From an uncultured Veillonellaceae bacterium (lineage in GTDB: Bacteria; Bacillota; Negativicutes; Veillonellales; Dialisteraceae): a stretch of 64,000 bases of DNA. Both the position numbers and the translations under genes were made by a program. Positions 26,012 through 34,381 of the stretch are shown piece by piece. Each line of letters starts with the position of its first letter. The first letter of the stretch is position 1. Below the pieces are notes generated by a model, which made no database searches, was not told where the DNA came from, and saw nothing but the letters and a program-made list of their open reading frames with translations. The stretch covers positions 1 through 64,000 of the forward strand of contig CASEBK010000019.1 in NCBI GenBank assembly GCA_949286115.1, in the 5' to 3' direction.

Positions 26012-26554
26012 ATGAAAAAAGCAATGCTCCTCGCAGCCGGCCTCCTCGTCCTCGCCGTGCTCCCCGGCTGCGGCGAAGTCCCACAGGAAGCACCCCGCCA
26101 GACCGTCCCCGCGGCGACAGAGACCTTCCCTGCCCAGCAGGAAGCCACCCTCACCGTGTATGTCTCTGACAGCGACGGCATGCACGTTGTCCCCCGGACC
26201 CTCAAAGTCGCCGCGCGGGACAAGACCGTCAAAAACGCTCTCTTTCAAATGATCCAGCTCGACCGCGCTTCCCAGTACCGCGTCCTCCCGACGGGCCTCT
26301 CCGTGCTGGGCGTGGACGTGAAGGACGGCACCTGCGTGATCGACCTCTCGAAAGAAGCGAAGAACTTCTCCGGGGGCACCACCATGGAGAACCTCTTCCT
26401 CGCCATGTTCGTCAACACCGCCACCGAATTTCCCAACGTGAAAGAAGTCACTTTCCGCGTGGAAGGAAAAGAGCTCACCAAATTCGCCGGCCACTACGAC
26501 ATGACGCTCCCCTACAAGCGGGACGAGAGCCTCATCCGCATGGAAAAGAAATAA
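26012..26554 (+). CDS. GerMN-domain lipoprotein
   Basis: A 180-residue lipoprotein: lipobox LPGC near residue 20, a Pro/Thr/Ala/Gln-rich linker to about 45, then one GerMN domain (TVYVSDSDGMHVVP, AALFQMIQ-like helix, VLGVDVKDGTCVIDLS and the MAMFVNTATEFPNVKEVTF-like core). GerMN domains occur in GerM and in LpqB-like wall-associated proteins and are thought to act with wall hydrolases. It directly follows the amidase gene, supporting a shared job in peptidoglycan remodelling. Confidence 0.85.
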   Translation: MKKAMLLAAGLLVLAVLPGCGEVPQEAPRQTVPAATETFPAQQEATLTVYVSDSDGMHVVPRTLKVAARDKTVKNALFQMIQLDRASQYRVLPTGLSVLGVDVKDGTCVIDLSKEAKNFSGGTTMENLFLAMFVNTATEFPNVKEVTFRVEGKELTKFAGHYDMTLPYKRDESLIRMEKK

Positions 26555-26562
26555 CGCACGAA

Positions 26563-26593
26563 AAAAGAGGAAGGACATCTCCTTCCCCTTTTT
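26563..26593. terminator. Bidirectional terminator
   Basis: GAGGAAGG and CCTTCCCC with flanking A and T tracts form a hairpin usable from both sides; it ends the amidase-GerMN operon and the small gene opposite. Confidence 0.75.
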
Positions 26594-26601
26594 CATTGCG
26601 C

Positions 26602-26727
26602 TCATTTCCCGGCGGCGGCCACGCACGCCTCGATGATCGCCCGAAGCTCCTCGTCGGTGAACTCCGCGTCGGAAAAACGCCAGATCAGCGCCCGCAGCGC
26701 CTGAAGCTGTTCCTTTTGGATCGTCAT
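26602..26727 (-). CDS. Small protein candidate, 41 residues
   Basis: A 41-codon frame starting MTIQKEQLQALRALIWRF and ending CVAAAGK. Evidence that it is real: a ribosome site AAAGGATG eight bases before the ATG, a TATAAT at 26793-26788 about 60 bases upstream, a terminator directly after the stop, and codon use like the neighbouring genes (G or C in most third positions). It is predicted to form two amphipathic helices with an acidic middle (DAEFTDEELRAII). No family is recognised and no function can be proposed. Confidence 0.55.
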   Translation of the reverse strand: MTIQKEQLQALRALIWRFSDAEFTDEELRAIIEACVAAAGK

Positions 26728-26895
26728 ACGCCATCATCCTTTCTTCGATACCCAAACCATGCCGCCTGCCCTGCGGCTCATGTCTGTATTATACGGATGG
26801 GCAATGACACCCTTTGTCCTTCCCCATCCTCTTCACCGGGATTTAGAAATATTTTATATTTTAGGCGTTCTGCCTCACTGCCCGAAAGAGACAAA

Positions 26896-26930
26896 CGAAA
26901 AGAGCCGTGCTTTCGTACACGACTCTTTTA
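26896..26930 (-). terminator. Terminator of the aminotransferase gene
   Basis: AAAAGAGCCGTG and CACGACTCTTTT pair around an 8-base loop with one mismatch; T-tracts occur on both sides. Confidence 0.75.
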
Positions 26931-26938
26931 TATTTCTT

Positions 26939-28183
26939 TTATAATTGTCCTTCTGCTTCCATGGCGGCTTTGATCTTTGCCGCCAGGCCCACCATCTTCG
27001 CTTTCGGGATGGAGCACACGGCGACGCGGACGCCTGCCTTGAGGGGCACGAGGTACACGTGGTCTTCGTGGAGGCGGGCGCACACGGCGGCGGAGTCCGG
27101 CGAGGGGATGCTCAGGAAGAAGCCCGCCTGATAGGGCAGCATGGGCAGGCCGCACTCTTTCGCCTCACGGACGAAGATGGCGGCGCGCTCCTGGATGAGG
27201 CGGTAGTACTGCTGCTGTTCTTCTTTCCACTGACGGCGGAGGTCCGGGTCTTCCCAGATGCGCACGAGGCAGGCCATGCCGCCGCGGCAGTTGTTCGACC
27301 AGGTGGCGCGGTTCGTATATTCGTTCACGTCCGCAAATTCCTGCGCGATCGTCTCGGAGGAGGAGATGCCGATCATCGCGCCGATGCGGAGGCCATAGAG
27401 GGTGAAGCTCTTGGACATGCTGAAGGCGGCCACCACGAGGATCTCCGGCGGCAGGCCCTCGAATTTCCGGAAGAACTGCCGCGCATCCGGGCCGGCGTAG
27501 TCGATGTAGGAGACGTCCACGAGGAGGGCGATCTTCTTTCCCTTTTCCACGAGCCCTTTTAGGAAGGAGAGGACCCGGTCCCAGTCGGAGCCGGTGAGGC
27601 CGTAGCCGGTGGGATTGTGCGCCGGGGTATTGAGGATGACCGCCAGGTGCTCCTGCCGCTCTGCCATGGCGGAGAGCTGGCGCTCGAAGTCTTCGTGGTC
27701 AAAGGCGTTGTCCGCGCCGAGCATGTGGAAGGTGCGGAGGGTCCGGCCCGCGTCTACGCAGAGCATGTTGTAGGCGCTCCAGTACCAGTCGCTGGTGAGG
27801 ACTTCGTCGCCGGGCTCTGTGTAGTTGTGGATGAGGTGATGGATGACCCCGGTGCCGCCTGTGGTGGCCACGGCGGCGGTGTAGACGCCTTCGGGCCGGC
27901 AGTCGCCGAAGCAGCACGCCTCCACGTCCCGCAGGTAGTCCGGCAGGCCCTTCACGGGCGCGTAAGCGGTGAGCGCCGTCATGGGCAGGGACCGGTAGGC
28001 TCTCTCCACTGCGGGGAGGCACACGAGATTTCCTTCCTCGTCCTGAATGACGCCGGAGGTGCCGTTCACCACCGCGTCTTTTCCGTTCTTTGCGATGTCC
28101 GCCTGAGCGGCGCTGGACGCGCCGAAGATGGCGTCGTGGGCTTTCTTGCCCCGCGCCTGCGGAGCGGTCATGCTCTCTGTCAT
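26939..28183 (-). CDS. Aminotransferase class I/II, aspartate/aromatic type
   Basis: A 414-residue PLP enzyme. The lysine that binds PLP lies in AFSMSKSFTLYGLRIGAMIG near residue 250, the PLP-ring Asn in ILNTPAHNPTGYG and the substrate carboxylate Arg near the C-terminus (CSIPKAK replaces the more usual R motif, so this residue was not located with certainty). The sequence resembles the AspC/TyrB group, which moves amino groups between aspartate or aromatic amino acids and 2-oxoglutarate. ATG 28183 follows AGGGGG; a TATAAT lies at 28240-28235. It stands alone between terminators. Confidence 0.87.
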   Translation of the reverse strand: MTESMTAPQARGKKAHDAIFGASSAAQADIAKNGKDAVVNGTSGVIQDEEGNLVCLPAVERAYRSLPMTALTAYAPVKGLPDYLRDVEACCFGDCRPEGVYTAAVATTGGTGVIHHLIHNYTEPGDEVLTSDWYWSAYNMLCVDAGRTLRTFHMLGADNAFDHEDFERQLSAMAERQEHLAVILNTPAHNPTGYGLTGSDWDRVLSFLKGLVEKGKKIALLVDVSYIDYAGPDARQFFRKFEGLPPEILVVAAFSMSKSFTLYGLRIGAMIGISSSETIAQEFADVNEYTNRATWSNNCRGGMACLVRIWEDPDLRRQWKEEQQQYYRLIQERAAIFVREAKECGLPMLPYQAGFFLSIPSPDSAAVCARLHEDHVYLVPLKAGVRVAVCSIPKAKMVGLAAKIKAAMEAEGQL

Positions 28184-28262
28184 GGAAATTCCCCCTTCAG
28201 ATGTTTGAAATGTCTGAAACGATGCGTCATGTATATTATACCGCGCTTTGCCCGCGGCAAAA

Positions 28263-28286
28263 GAAAAAGCGCGAAGATCCGCGCTC
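28263..28286 (-). terminator. Terminator of rluD-pgeF
   Basis: On the minus strand GCGCG-GATCTT-CGCGC is followed by TTTTTCTTTT. Confidence 0.75.
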
Positions 28287-28288
28287 AT

Positions 28289-29101
28289 TTACAGCAGCAT
28301 CGCCGCCGCCATGTGCCGTCCCGTCTTTCCGCCGGACTTCCGGTAGGAGAAGAAGAGATCGTCCCGGCAGTACGTGCAGAGACCGCACGATTCGATGTGG
28401 TGCGGCAGGAGGCCCGCCCGGAGGAGGAGCCGCCGGTTCGCCTCGGGAAGGTCGAAGAGGTATTTCCCGCCGCCCCGGGGCCGGGCGAGCGTTTCCATGT
28501 CCGCCCGGTCAAAGAGGGTCTCGAAGGCACCGATCACGTCTTCCCCCACTTCGAAAGAACAGCCGCCGATGGCAGGGCCGATGCCGGCAAGGAGCTCCGC
28601 CGGGTCCGTGCCGTAGCGCTCGGTCATGCGCCGCACCATCTTCCCGGCGATGTCGCCTGCGGCGCCCCGCCATCCGCCGTGGGCCACCGCCGCGGCGTGA
28701 TGGGCCTTGTCGTAGAAGAGGAGGGGCGTGCAGTCGGCGAAATTCATAGTGAGGGGCACGCCCTTTTCGTTCGTCATGAGGCCGTCCGTCTCCGGGAGGG
28801 CGCTCTCCGCATCCAGCGCGCCGCGCCCCCGGTCCGCCGCGCCCACTTCTTCGATGTGCGTGCCGTGCACCTGATGGCAGCTCACGATGTCCTCCGGCGG
28901 GATGTGGAGGAGCGATAGGAAGCGCCGCCGGTTCTCCCGCACGTCCTCCGGCGCATCGCCGGTGGAAAAGCTCATGTTCAGCGCATCGAAGGGTGCGCAG
29001 GAGACGCCCCCTCTGCGGGACGCCACAGCCGCCGCAAGGCCCCCCGCCTTCTGAAACAGGGAAAAAGTCACGAAGGGAATGCCGTTTCTGATCTCGATCA
29101 T
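28289..29101 (-). CDS. pgeF: Peptidoglycan editing factor (laccase-domain) protein
   Basis: A 270-residue protein of the YfiH/YlmD family, long annotated as a polyphenol oxidase and now known in E. coli to remove wrongly placed L-serine from UDP-MurNAc precursors; related proteins also act on purine nucleosides. The metal-binding set is visible in SCHQVHGTHI (His), FADCTPLLFYD (Cys) and AVAHGGWRGAAGDI (His). ATG 29101 follows GAGGAGG, in preference to an upstream start without a site. It is downstream of rluD by 10 bases, an arrangement found in many bacteria. Confidence 0.9.
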   Translation of the reverse strand: MIEIRNGIPFVTFSLFQKAGGLAAAVASRRGGVSCAPFDALNMSFSTGDAPEDVRENRRRFLSLLHIPPEDIVSCHQVHGTHIEEVGAADRGRGALDAESALPETDGLMTNEKGVPLTMNFADCTPLLFYDKAHHAAAVAHGGWRGAAGDIAGKMVRRMTERYGTDPAELLAGIGPAIGGCSFEVGEDVIGAFETLFDRADMETLARPRGGGKYLFDLPEANRRLLLRAGLLPHHIESCGLCTYCRDDLFFSYRKSGGKTGRHMAAAMLL

Positions 29102-29111
29102 CGCTGCCTCC

Positions 29112-29993
29112 TCAGGGAATGCGCACCATGGCGCGGACAAGGCGCGCCATATCTTCGGGGAACGGCGCGGCAAAGGTCACGGGCTCGCCCGTTTCAGGAT
29201 GGCGGAAAGACACGTCCGCCGCGTGGAGGGCCTGCCGCGTGATGGCTCCCGTCGGCCCGCCGTAGAGGTCGTCCCCGAGGAGCGGATGTCCCAGATGGGC
29301 CATGTGCACGCGGATCTGATGGGTGCGGCCGGTGTAGAGCCGGAGCCGGAGGAGGTCGCAGTCCTCCCCGCGGGCGAGCACCTGCCAGCGGGTCCGGGCG
29401 GGCCGGCCGTCTTTCCGGACGGTCCACTCCACGATGCTTCCGTCCTTTCTCCCGATGGGCGCATCCACTTCCCCTTCCATTTCCTCAAAATGTCCCGAAG
29501 AAATGGCGAGGTAGTGCCTGGTGATCTGATCGTGGCTCCGGGAGAGGTCCCACTGGACCTTCGCAGACTTCGCCACCACCACGAGGCCCGTGGTGTTCCG
29601 ATCCAGCCGATACACAGGGTGGATGCCCGCTGCCTCACCCTTCCGCGCGAAGTATCCCGCCACGGCGTTCACGAGGCTGTCGTGGAGCGCCTTGTGGGTG
29701 GGATGGATGATCATGCCCGGCCCTTTGTCCACGATGAGGAGCGCGTCGTCTTCATACACGATGGAGAGCGGAATGTCCGCGGGCACGATGTCCGACGTCT
29801 CGTCCCACTCGCAGACCACCACGTCTCCCGCGCGGACGACGGTGCGCGCGTCGTGCACTTCTTCGCCGTTCACAGTGCACCGGCCGTTCCATTTCACCCG
29901 TTTCCACAACGATGCCGAGAGGCCGCCGTAGCGCCGCACGAACTGGCGGAGCATCGTCTCCGTGCCGTCCGGCGCCGTCCATGTGAGCTTCAT
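29112..29993 (-). CDS. rluD: RluA/RluD family pseudouridine synthase
   Basis: A 293-residue rRNA pseudouridine synthase. An S4-like RNA-binding segment covers about residues 15-60, followed by the catalytic domain with the family motif PVYRLDRNTTGLVVVAKS (catalytic Asp in RLDR, near 130) and RTHQIRVHMAHLGHPLLGD. RluD modifies the helix 69 loop of 23S rRNA, RluC and RluA other sites; the close relatives cannot be separated surely here, so the symbol is tentative. It heads a two-gene unit with pgeF. Confidence 0.82.
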   Translation of the reverse strand: MKLTWTAPDGTETMLRQFVRRYGGLSASLWKRVKWNGRCTVNGEEVHDARTVVRAGDVVVCEWDETSDIVPADIPLSIVYEDDALLIVDKGPGMIIHPTHKALHDSLVNAVAGYFARKGEAAGIHPVYRLDRNTTGLVVVAKSAKVQWDLSRSHDQITRHYLAISSGHFEEMEGEVDAPIGRKDGSIVEWTVRKDGRPARTRWQVLARGEDCDLLRLRLYTGRTHQIRVHMAHLGHPLLGDDLYGGPTGAITRQALHAADVSFRHPETGEPVTFAAPFPEDMARLVRAMVRIP

Positions 29994-30046
29994 CGCCCCC
30001 TCCTTTCTGTGCTCTTATTATATCGGGCGGAGAAATTTTGCGCAAA

Positions 30047-30075
30047 GAAAAAGAGCCTCTCCGAAGAAAGGCTCC
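30047..30075 (-). terminator. Terminator of the feo operon
   Basis: GAGCCTT and AGGCTC pair around a 10-base loop on the minus strand, followed by TTTTTCTTT. Confidence 0.7.
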
Positions 30076-30094
30076 CGCCGACAGAGGGCCGGCC

Positions 30095-30439
30095 TTACCG
30101 GGCCCGATGGCCCGCGCTCTTTTCATCCCGAAGGGCTTCACAGGCGGGACATGTGTCCCGTGCGGCTCCGCGGTCCGCGCAGGCAGGACAGGAAGCGCGC
30201 GCCGCTCCGCGACGCTCTCGCCGCGCTTCTTCCCGGATGGCCCGCCAGGCCTCTCCCGCCTGCCGCCGCTCCTTCGCAGTGGTCTCTTCTTTCGTGCAGC
30301 AGGCGCATTCGGGGCCAGCGCCGCCGCAGCAGTCGCTCTCGCCGCCTGCGAAATTTCGCCAGAGGTGCACGAGGCCGCGCCAGAAGGCGGCCGCGATCAC
30401 CGCCGCCAGCGCCCATGTGATGATATCGCCGGACGTCAT
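30095..30439 (-). CDS. FeoB-associated Cys-rich membrane protein, C-terminally extended
   Basis: A 114-residue protein with one membrane segment (residues 5-25) followed by a Cys cluster (GESDCCGG near 34-40, ECACC near 44-48), the pattern of the small FeoB-associated protein encoded after feoB in many anaerobes. Family members are about 45-70 residues. Here an Arg/Glu/Ala-rich helical stretch and two CPAC motifs extend it to the end, giving about nine cysteines in all, which suits metal binding or redox work at the membrane. It lies six bases after the feoB stop. Confidence 0.72.
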   Translation of the reverse strand: MTSGDIITWALAAVIAAAFWRGLVHLWRNFAGGESDCCGGAGPECACCTKEETTAKERRQAGEAWRAIREEARRERRGAARASCPACADRGAARDTCPACEALRDEKSAGHRAR

Positions 30440-30445
30440 GGCGCC

Positions 30446-32341
30446 TCACAGACCCGCCGCGCGGGCGATCCAATAGACCACAAGGGACACGGCCCAAGCG
30501 ATGGCGAACTGGGAGACCGCGGCGAATCCCATCCAGTACCAGCTCGCCGTCTCTTTTTTGATCGTGCCGAGAGCGGTCATGCACGGCGTATACAGCTGGG
30601 AGAAGACCATGAAGGCCAACGCGGACGCGGCGGTGAACGCCGCAGCGAGGCCCGACCCGGCCGCCGCAGCGGCCATTTCCGCCTCCTCCATATCCGGGGA
30701 AAGGTCCGGGAGCCCGTAGAGGATGCCCATGGTGGAGACCACCGCTTCTTTCGCCATGATGCCGGAGAGGACCGCCGAGCCCGCTTCCCACGTATCGAAG
30801 CCGTGGAAGGTGAAGAGGACGCTCATCCAGCCGCCGATGGCGGCGAGGAAGCTCTCGGACATGTCGTCCACCGGGCCGGAAGCGCCATAACTCGCCAAGA
30901 ACCAGATGAGGACAGACATGGCGAGGATGATCGTCCCCGCTTTCACGAGGTACCCTTTGCCCTTGTCCCACGTTTCCAAAAGGACCGTCTTCCTATCGGG
31001 CCAGCGGTACGGCGGCAGCTCCAGCACGAAGCTGGCGTCATCATTTTTGAAGAGGGTCTTCGCATAGAGGGCGGACGCGCCCATCGCGCCGAGGATCCCC
31101 AGGATGTACATGGAAAAGACCACGTTTGCCGCCCCGCTCCCGAAGAAGACCGCCCCGAAGAGCGCCAGCACGGGGAGCTTCGCCCCGCAGGTGAGGAAGG
31201 GCGTCACGAGGATGGTGATCATCCGGTCCCGCTGGGAATCGAGAGCCCGCGCGCCCATGATGCCCGGCACCGCACAGCCGAAGCCGCACATGATGGGCAT
31301 GAGCGCCTTGCCCGACAGGCCCACACGGCGCATCACCGGGTCGAGGACGAAGGCCACCCGCGCCATGTAGCCCGTGCCGTCCAGGAAGGACAGGCAGAAG
31401 AAGAGCGTGAAGATGAGCGGCACGAAGGTCATGATACCTCCCACGCCGGCGATGATGCCATCACAGATGAGGGACTGCATCCACTCCGCCACGCCGAGAG
31501 AAATGAGCGTCTCCTGCGCCCATGCCATGAAGTCTTCATTGATGAGCACGTCCAGAAAGTCGGCGATAGGCTGGCCGATCCAGGTGAACGTGATCTGAAA
31601 CGTCAAGTACAGCATGAGGAGCAGCACCGCAATGGAAAACACGCCGTTTGCCAGGACCCTGTCGATCTTCTCCGATGTGTCCACGTCGGCCGTCCGGAAA
31701 GTGACCGTCTCGGCGACGATCCGGTCGATGAAATCGTACCGCGCCTCCATCACCGCCTCTTCCCGGGCCTGCGGGTCCGTCACGGTGCGGCGGATCTCTT
31801 CGATGCGGGCGATGTGCCGCTCCACTTCGGGAGAATTGCGGTGGTCCGCCATCACCGTGGAAGTGAAGACGTCCAGGAGCTTTCGCACGCTCTCCCCGCT
31901 CCGCCCGACGGTCTCCACGACGGGCATCCCCAGGAACCGGCCGAGCTTTGCCGCGGAGATGTCCACGCCCCGTTTCTTCGCCTCGTCCTGCATGTTGAGA
32001 TCGATCAGCACAGGGATGCGGTGCTCCAGCAGCTGGAGGCAGAGGAAAAGATTGCGGTCGATGTTCGACGCGTCAATCACGTCGACCACGATGTCCGGCC
32101 GCTCCTTCGTGAGATACTGCTCCACGATCTTTTCTTCCGGCGAGCGGGCATTGATGCTGTACGTGCCGGGCAGGTCCATCACAGCGATGGCCCGGCCTTT
32201 GTAGTTCGTGTAGCCCTGTTTCTTATCGATGGTGACGCCCGGCCAGTTGCCGATCTTCTGGCGGATGCCCGTCAATTCGTTGAAAATGGTGGATTTGCCC
32301 GTGTTCGGATTGCCCGTCAGGGCGACGGATACCATGCCCAT
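30446..32341 (-). CDS. feoB: Ferrous iron transporter B
   Basis: A 631-residue protein with an N-terminal G domain and about eight membrane segments that carry ferrous iron inward. The nucleotide-binding parts are GNPNTGKST at 10-18, the switch-region NWPGVTIDKKQGY, DLPGTYS and VIDASN, and the channel GxG-like cores follow after residue 280 (for example CGFGCAVPGIMGAR, CGAKLPVLAL). Three in-frame ATGs sit close together; the second (32341) has AAGGAGG at seven bases and was chosen. It follows feoA by 13 bases. Total length is slightly short for the family (about 650-770) but all parts are present. Confidence 0.96.
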   Translation of the reverse strand: MGMVSVALTGNPNTGKSTIFNELTGIRQKIGNWPGVTIDKKQGYTNYKGRAIAVMDLPGTYSINARSPEEKIVEQYLTKERPDIVVDVIDASNIDRNLFLCLQLLEHRIPVLIDLNMQDEAKKRGVDISAAKLGRFLGMPVVETVGRSGESVRKLLDVFTSTVMADHRNSPEVERHIARIEEIRRTVTDPQAREEAVMEARYDFIDRIVAETVTFRTADVDTSEKIDRVLANGVFSIAVLLLMLYLTFQITFTWIGQPIADFLDVLINEDFMAWAQETLISLGVAEWMQSLICDGIIAGVGGIMTFVPLIFTLFFCLSFLDGTGYMARVAFVLDPVMRRVGLSGKALMPIMCGFGCAVPGIMGARALDSQRDRMITILVTPFLTCGAKLPVLALFGAVFFGSGAANVVFSMYILGILGAMGASALYAKTLFKNDDASFVLELPPYRWPDRKTVLLETWDKGKGYLVKAGTIILAMSVLIWFLASYGASGPVDDMSESFLAAIGGWMSVLFTFHGFDTWEAGSAVLSGIMAKEAVVSTMGILYGLPDLSPDMEEAEMAAAAAGSGLAAAFTAASALAFMVFSQLYTPCMTALGTIKKETASWYWMGFAAVSQFAIAWAVSLVVYWIARAAGL

Positions 32342-32354
32342 ATCCATGCCTCCT

Positions 32355-32579
32355 TCATACCGTCTCCGTGACGGAGATCTTCGCCGCGTCAGAGAGCCGC
32401 ACGGCCATCTTGAACGAACGGACCAGCAGGGCAAGGGGATCGCCCATCGGCCCCGTGCGCAGGACTTTCACCTTCGTCCCTTTCACCAGTCCCATGCTCA
32501 TGAGACGCGTCTTGAGTTCCGACGCTTCAATGCCCTCGATCCGAACCGTCATGCCCGGCTTCGCTTCGCTCAGTTTCAT
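32355..32579 (-). CDS. feoA: Ferrous iron transport protein A
   Basis: A 74-residue SH3-like protein that assists FeoB at the cytoplasmic side. The pattern is typical: N-terminal LSEAKPGMTVRIEGIE, central RLMSMGLVKGTKVKVL, and a RTGPMGDPLALLVRSFKMAVRLSDAAKISV core. AAGGGGG precedes ATG 32579. It heads the feo operon, and the promoter region upstream carries two kinds of iron-type regulator site. Confidence 0.95.
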   Translation of the reverse strand: MKLSEAKPGMTVRIEGIEASELKTRLMSMGLVKGTKVKVLRTGPMGDPLALLVRSFKMAVRLSDAAKISVTETV

Positions 32580-32646
32580 AGTCCCCCTTCTTTCTGTGCG
32601 CTGCTTTTATATAGACTCACAAATAATTGCAGCGCATCGACTTTCA

Positions 32647-32728
32647 AAATTAGATACTCCTAATTTCAAAATTATCATAGTCTACTCCTCTGCCTCTGTC
32701 AAGGTTTTTGAGAATGATTTTCATTTTA
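32647..32728 (-). promoter_or_regulatory. feo promoter with Fur-like box and palindrome
   Basis: TTGACA (32702-32697) and TATGAT (32679-32674) on the minus strand are 17 bases apart. A Fur-like box (GAGAATGATTTTCATTTTA, 14 of 19 positions matching the usual consensus) lies at 32710-32728, just upstream of the -35. A perfect palindrome, AAATTAG and CTAATTT with a 6-base centre, covers the expected transcription start at 32647-32666. The 11-base string TTTCAAAATTA is repeated at 32642 and 32664, two helix turns apart. Both sites suit iron-responsive repression; which regulator uses which is unknown. Confidence 0.7.
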
Positions 32729-32739
32729 TTGAAATCTTT

Positions 32740-33103
32740 CGATATGTCCTGGAAACGCCTGCGCTGCCGTCCCCATGGGAAACGGATAGACGCCCCGCGC
32801 GGCCGGTGAGGGCCTCTCCCTTTCGTCCCTGCCGTCCCGGAGACCGCCAAGCCCGACTTTATGCCGCGGCGAAAAAGCACTGCGCCGCCGAAAGGCGTCT
32901 CCGATGGTTCACGCCCCATCTGCCTCGCCGCACGCTTCCGCCGCCTCCCGCTGCCGCCGCGATGACTGCCGTCTCCGCCGATCTGCCCGTCTGCCGCCGC
33001 GGCGCACCTTGCCTCCCGTCCCTTCCGCCGCACTCGCCGCCGCTGAAAAAGGGCGCGAAAAAAACGCCCATGCATGCATGAGCGCTGTTTGCCATCGGTG
33101 TAT
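32740..33103. other. Intergenic region (about 360 bases)
   Basis: GC-rich and arginine/glycine-heavy in every frame, without ribosome sites. Only a weak terminator (33046-33073) was recognised. Confidence 0.5.
33046..33073 (-). terminator. Probable terminator of the relQ-two-component operon
   Basis: On the minus strand GGGCG and CGCCC enclose a T-rich loop and are followed by TTTTT. The stem is short. Confidence 0.45.
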
Positions 33104-34363
33104 TCAGTTCAGTTCCACCCGGAAGGTGATGATCCCTTTTTCCCAGCGGACAGAGATGCGACCCTTCATGAGCTTCGTCAGGTCTTCCGCCATGGAGAGA
33201 CCGATGCCGTATCCTTCTTTTCCGCTGCTGTGAGAGGTGTCGCCCCGGTAGAACCGCTCGAAGAAGCGGCTGTAGTCCACGCGGGCCCCGTCTTTGTAGT
33301 CGTTCGACACGGCGAGCACCGCCCCTTTGCCATTCTTCTTCGCAGCAAGGCGGATGCATATGACGCCGCCGTCATCACAGTACTTCGCCGCGTTGTCCAC
33401 GAGGATGTTCACCAGCTCGCCGAAGAAGCGCGGCTCCGCCTTCGCCGTGACGCCTTCGGCCACGTCCGTCTCGACGGTCTTCCCCGCGTCAGCGATGACC
33501 GGGCGGAACGCGTCCGCCGCCGACCGCACCGCCATCGTGAGGTCTACATCGGTGAGCGTCACGTCCCGCGGCGCGGTCTCGCCCACTTTCGAGAGAGTGA
33601 TGAGATCGTTGATGAGTTTAGAGAGGCGCTTCACCTGAGCGAGGATATTGTCCGTCCACTCGCTCTTCCCGCTGATGAGTGCCAGCGCTTCGGCGTTCGC
33701 CGAGATGATGGCCACCGGCGTCTTCAGCTCGTGCCCGGCGTTCGTGATGAAGCGCTTCTGATTCTCCGCGTTGCGGATGAAGGGGCGGATGGCCCGCTTC
33801 GAGAGCACCGCCACGATGACCACGAAAAGGAGGACGCACAGCGCGCCGAAAAGGGCGGAATATTTCAGGATGGTATTCACCACCGCCATGTCCCGCGTGC
33901 AGTCGAGGATGACCACGAGCGTGCCCTCCCGTGTGTCCGCCACGGTATAGGCGTAGCTCGCCTTGTCTTTTTTGAAGAAGCCTTCCGACTGGCCGTGGGC
34001 GGCGGCCTCCACGGCGGTCTCCATCGCCTCTTTCGCATTGAACGCGGCGATCTGGTTGATGTTCACCACTTTGGCGGAGCCTTCCGCATCGAAGAGGACG
34101 GAGAAATACCGCGTCTGATAGACGAACTCCGGCGTGTCGTCCATCCAGCTCCCGCCGGAGAGCCACCCTTCTGCGGCGGGGCGGCGAGTGCTGCTCACGG
34201 TGCCGCCGTTATTGACGATGTAAGCCATGACGGAGCGGATCTCATCATGCACGAGGTAGTAGATGACTCCATTGAGCACGCCCAGCGCGACGGCGGCGAT
34301 GAGGATGGTCGCCGCGGTGGCGATGAGGATGAACTGTCGGTGGAGCCTGCGGATCATATCCAT
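33104..34363 (-). CDS. Sensor histidine kinase
   Basis: A 419-residue membrane sensor. Membrane segments lie at about 10-35 and 168-188, framing an extracytoplasmic domain of about 130 residues without recognised family. The dimerisation/phosphoacceptor region has H211 in NAGHELKTPVAII, and the ATPase domain shows NILVDNAAKYC (N box), RFYRGDTSHSSGKEGYGIGLSMAE (F and G boxes). Its response regulator gene is immediately upstream, and the pair shares an operon with a small alarmone synthetase. The signal is unknown. Confidence 0.93.
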   Translation of the reverse strand: MDMIRRLHRQFILIATAATILIAAVALGVLNGVIYYLVHDEIRSVMAYIVNNGGTVSSTRRPAAEGWLSGGSWMDDTPEFVYQTRYFSVLFDAEGSAKVVNINQIAAFNAKEAMETAVEAAAHGQSEGFFKKDKASYAYTVADTREGTLVVILDCTRDMAVVNTILKYSALFGALCVLLFVVIVAVLSKRAIRPFIRNAENQKRFITNAGHELKTPVAIISANAEALALISGKSEWTDNILAQVKRLSKLINDLITLSKVGETAPRDVTLTDVDLTMAVRSAADAFRPVIADAGKTVETDVAEGVTAKAEPRFFGELVNILVDNAAKYCDDGGVICIRLAAKKNGKGAVLAVSNDYKDGARVDYSRFFERFYRGDTSHSSGKEGYGIGLSMAEDLTKLMKGRISVRWEKGIITFRVELN

Positions 34364-34381
34364 GGGGACCTCCCCTGCGCC

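Noticed and set aside
32650-33075. A 141-codon minus-strand frame before feoA
   Set aside because: Arginine/glycine-rich without family resemblance or ribosome site, and it would overlap the feo promoter.
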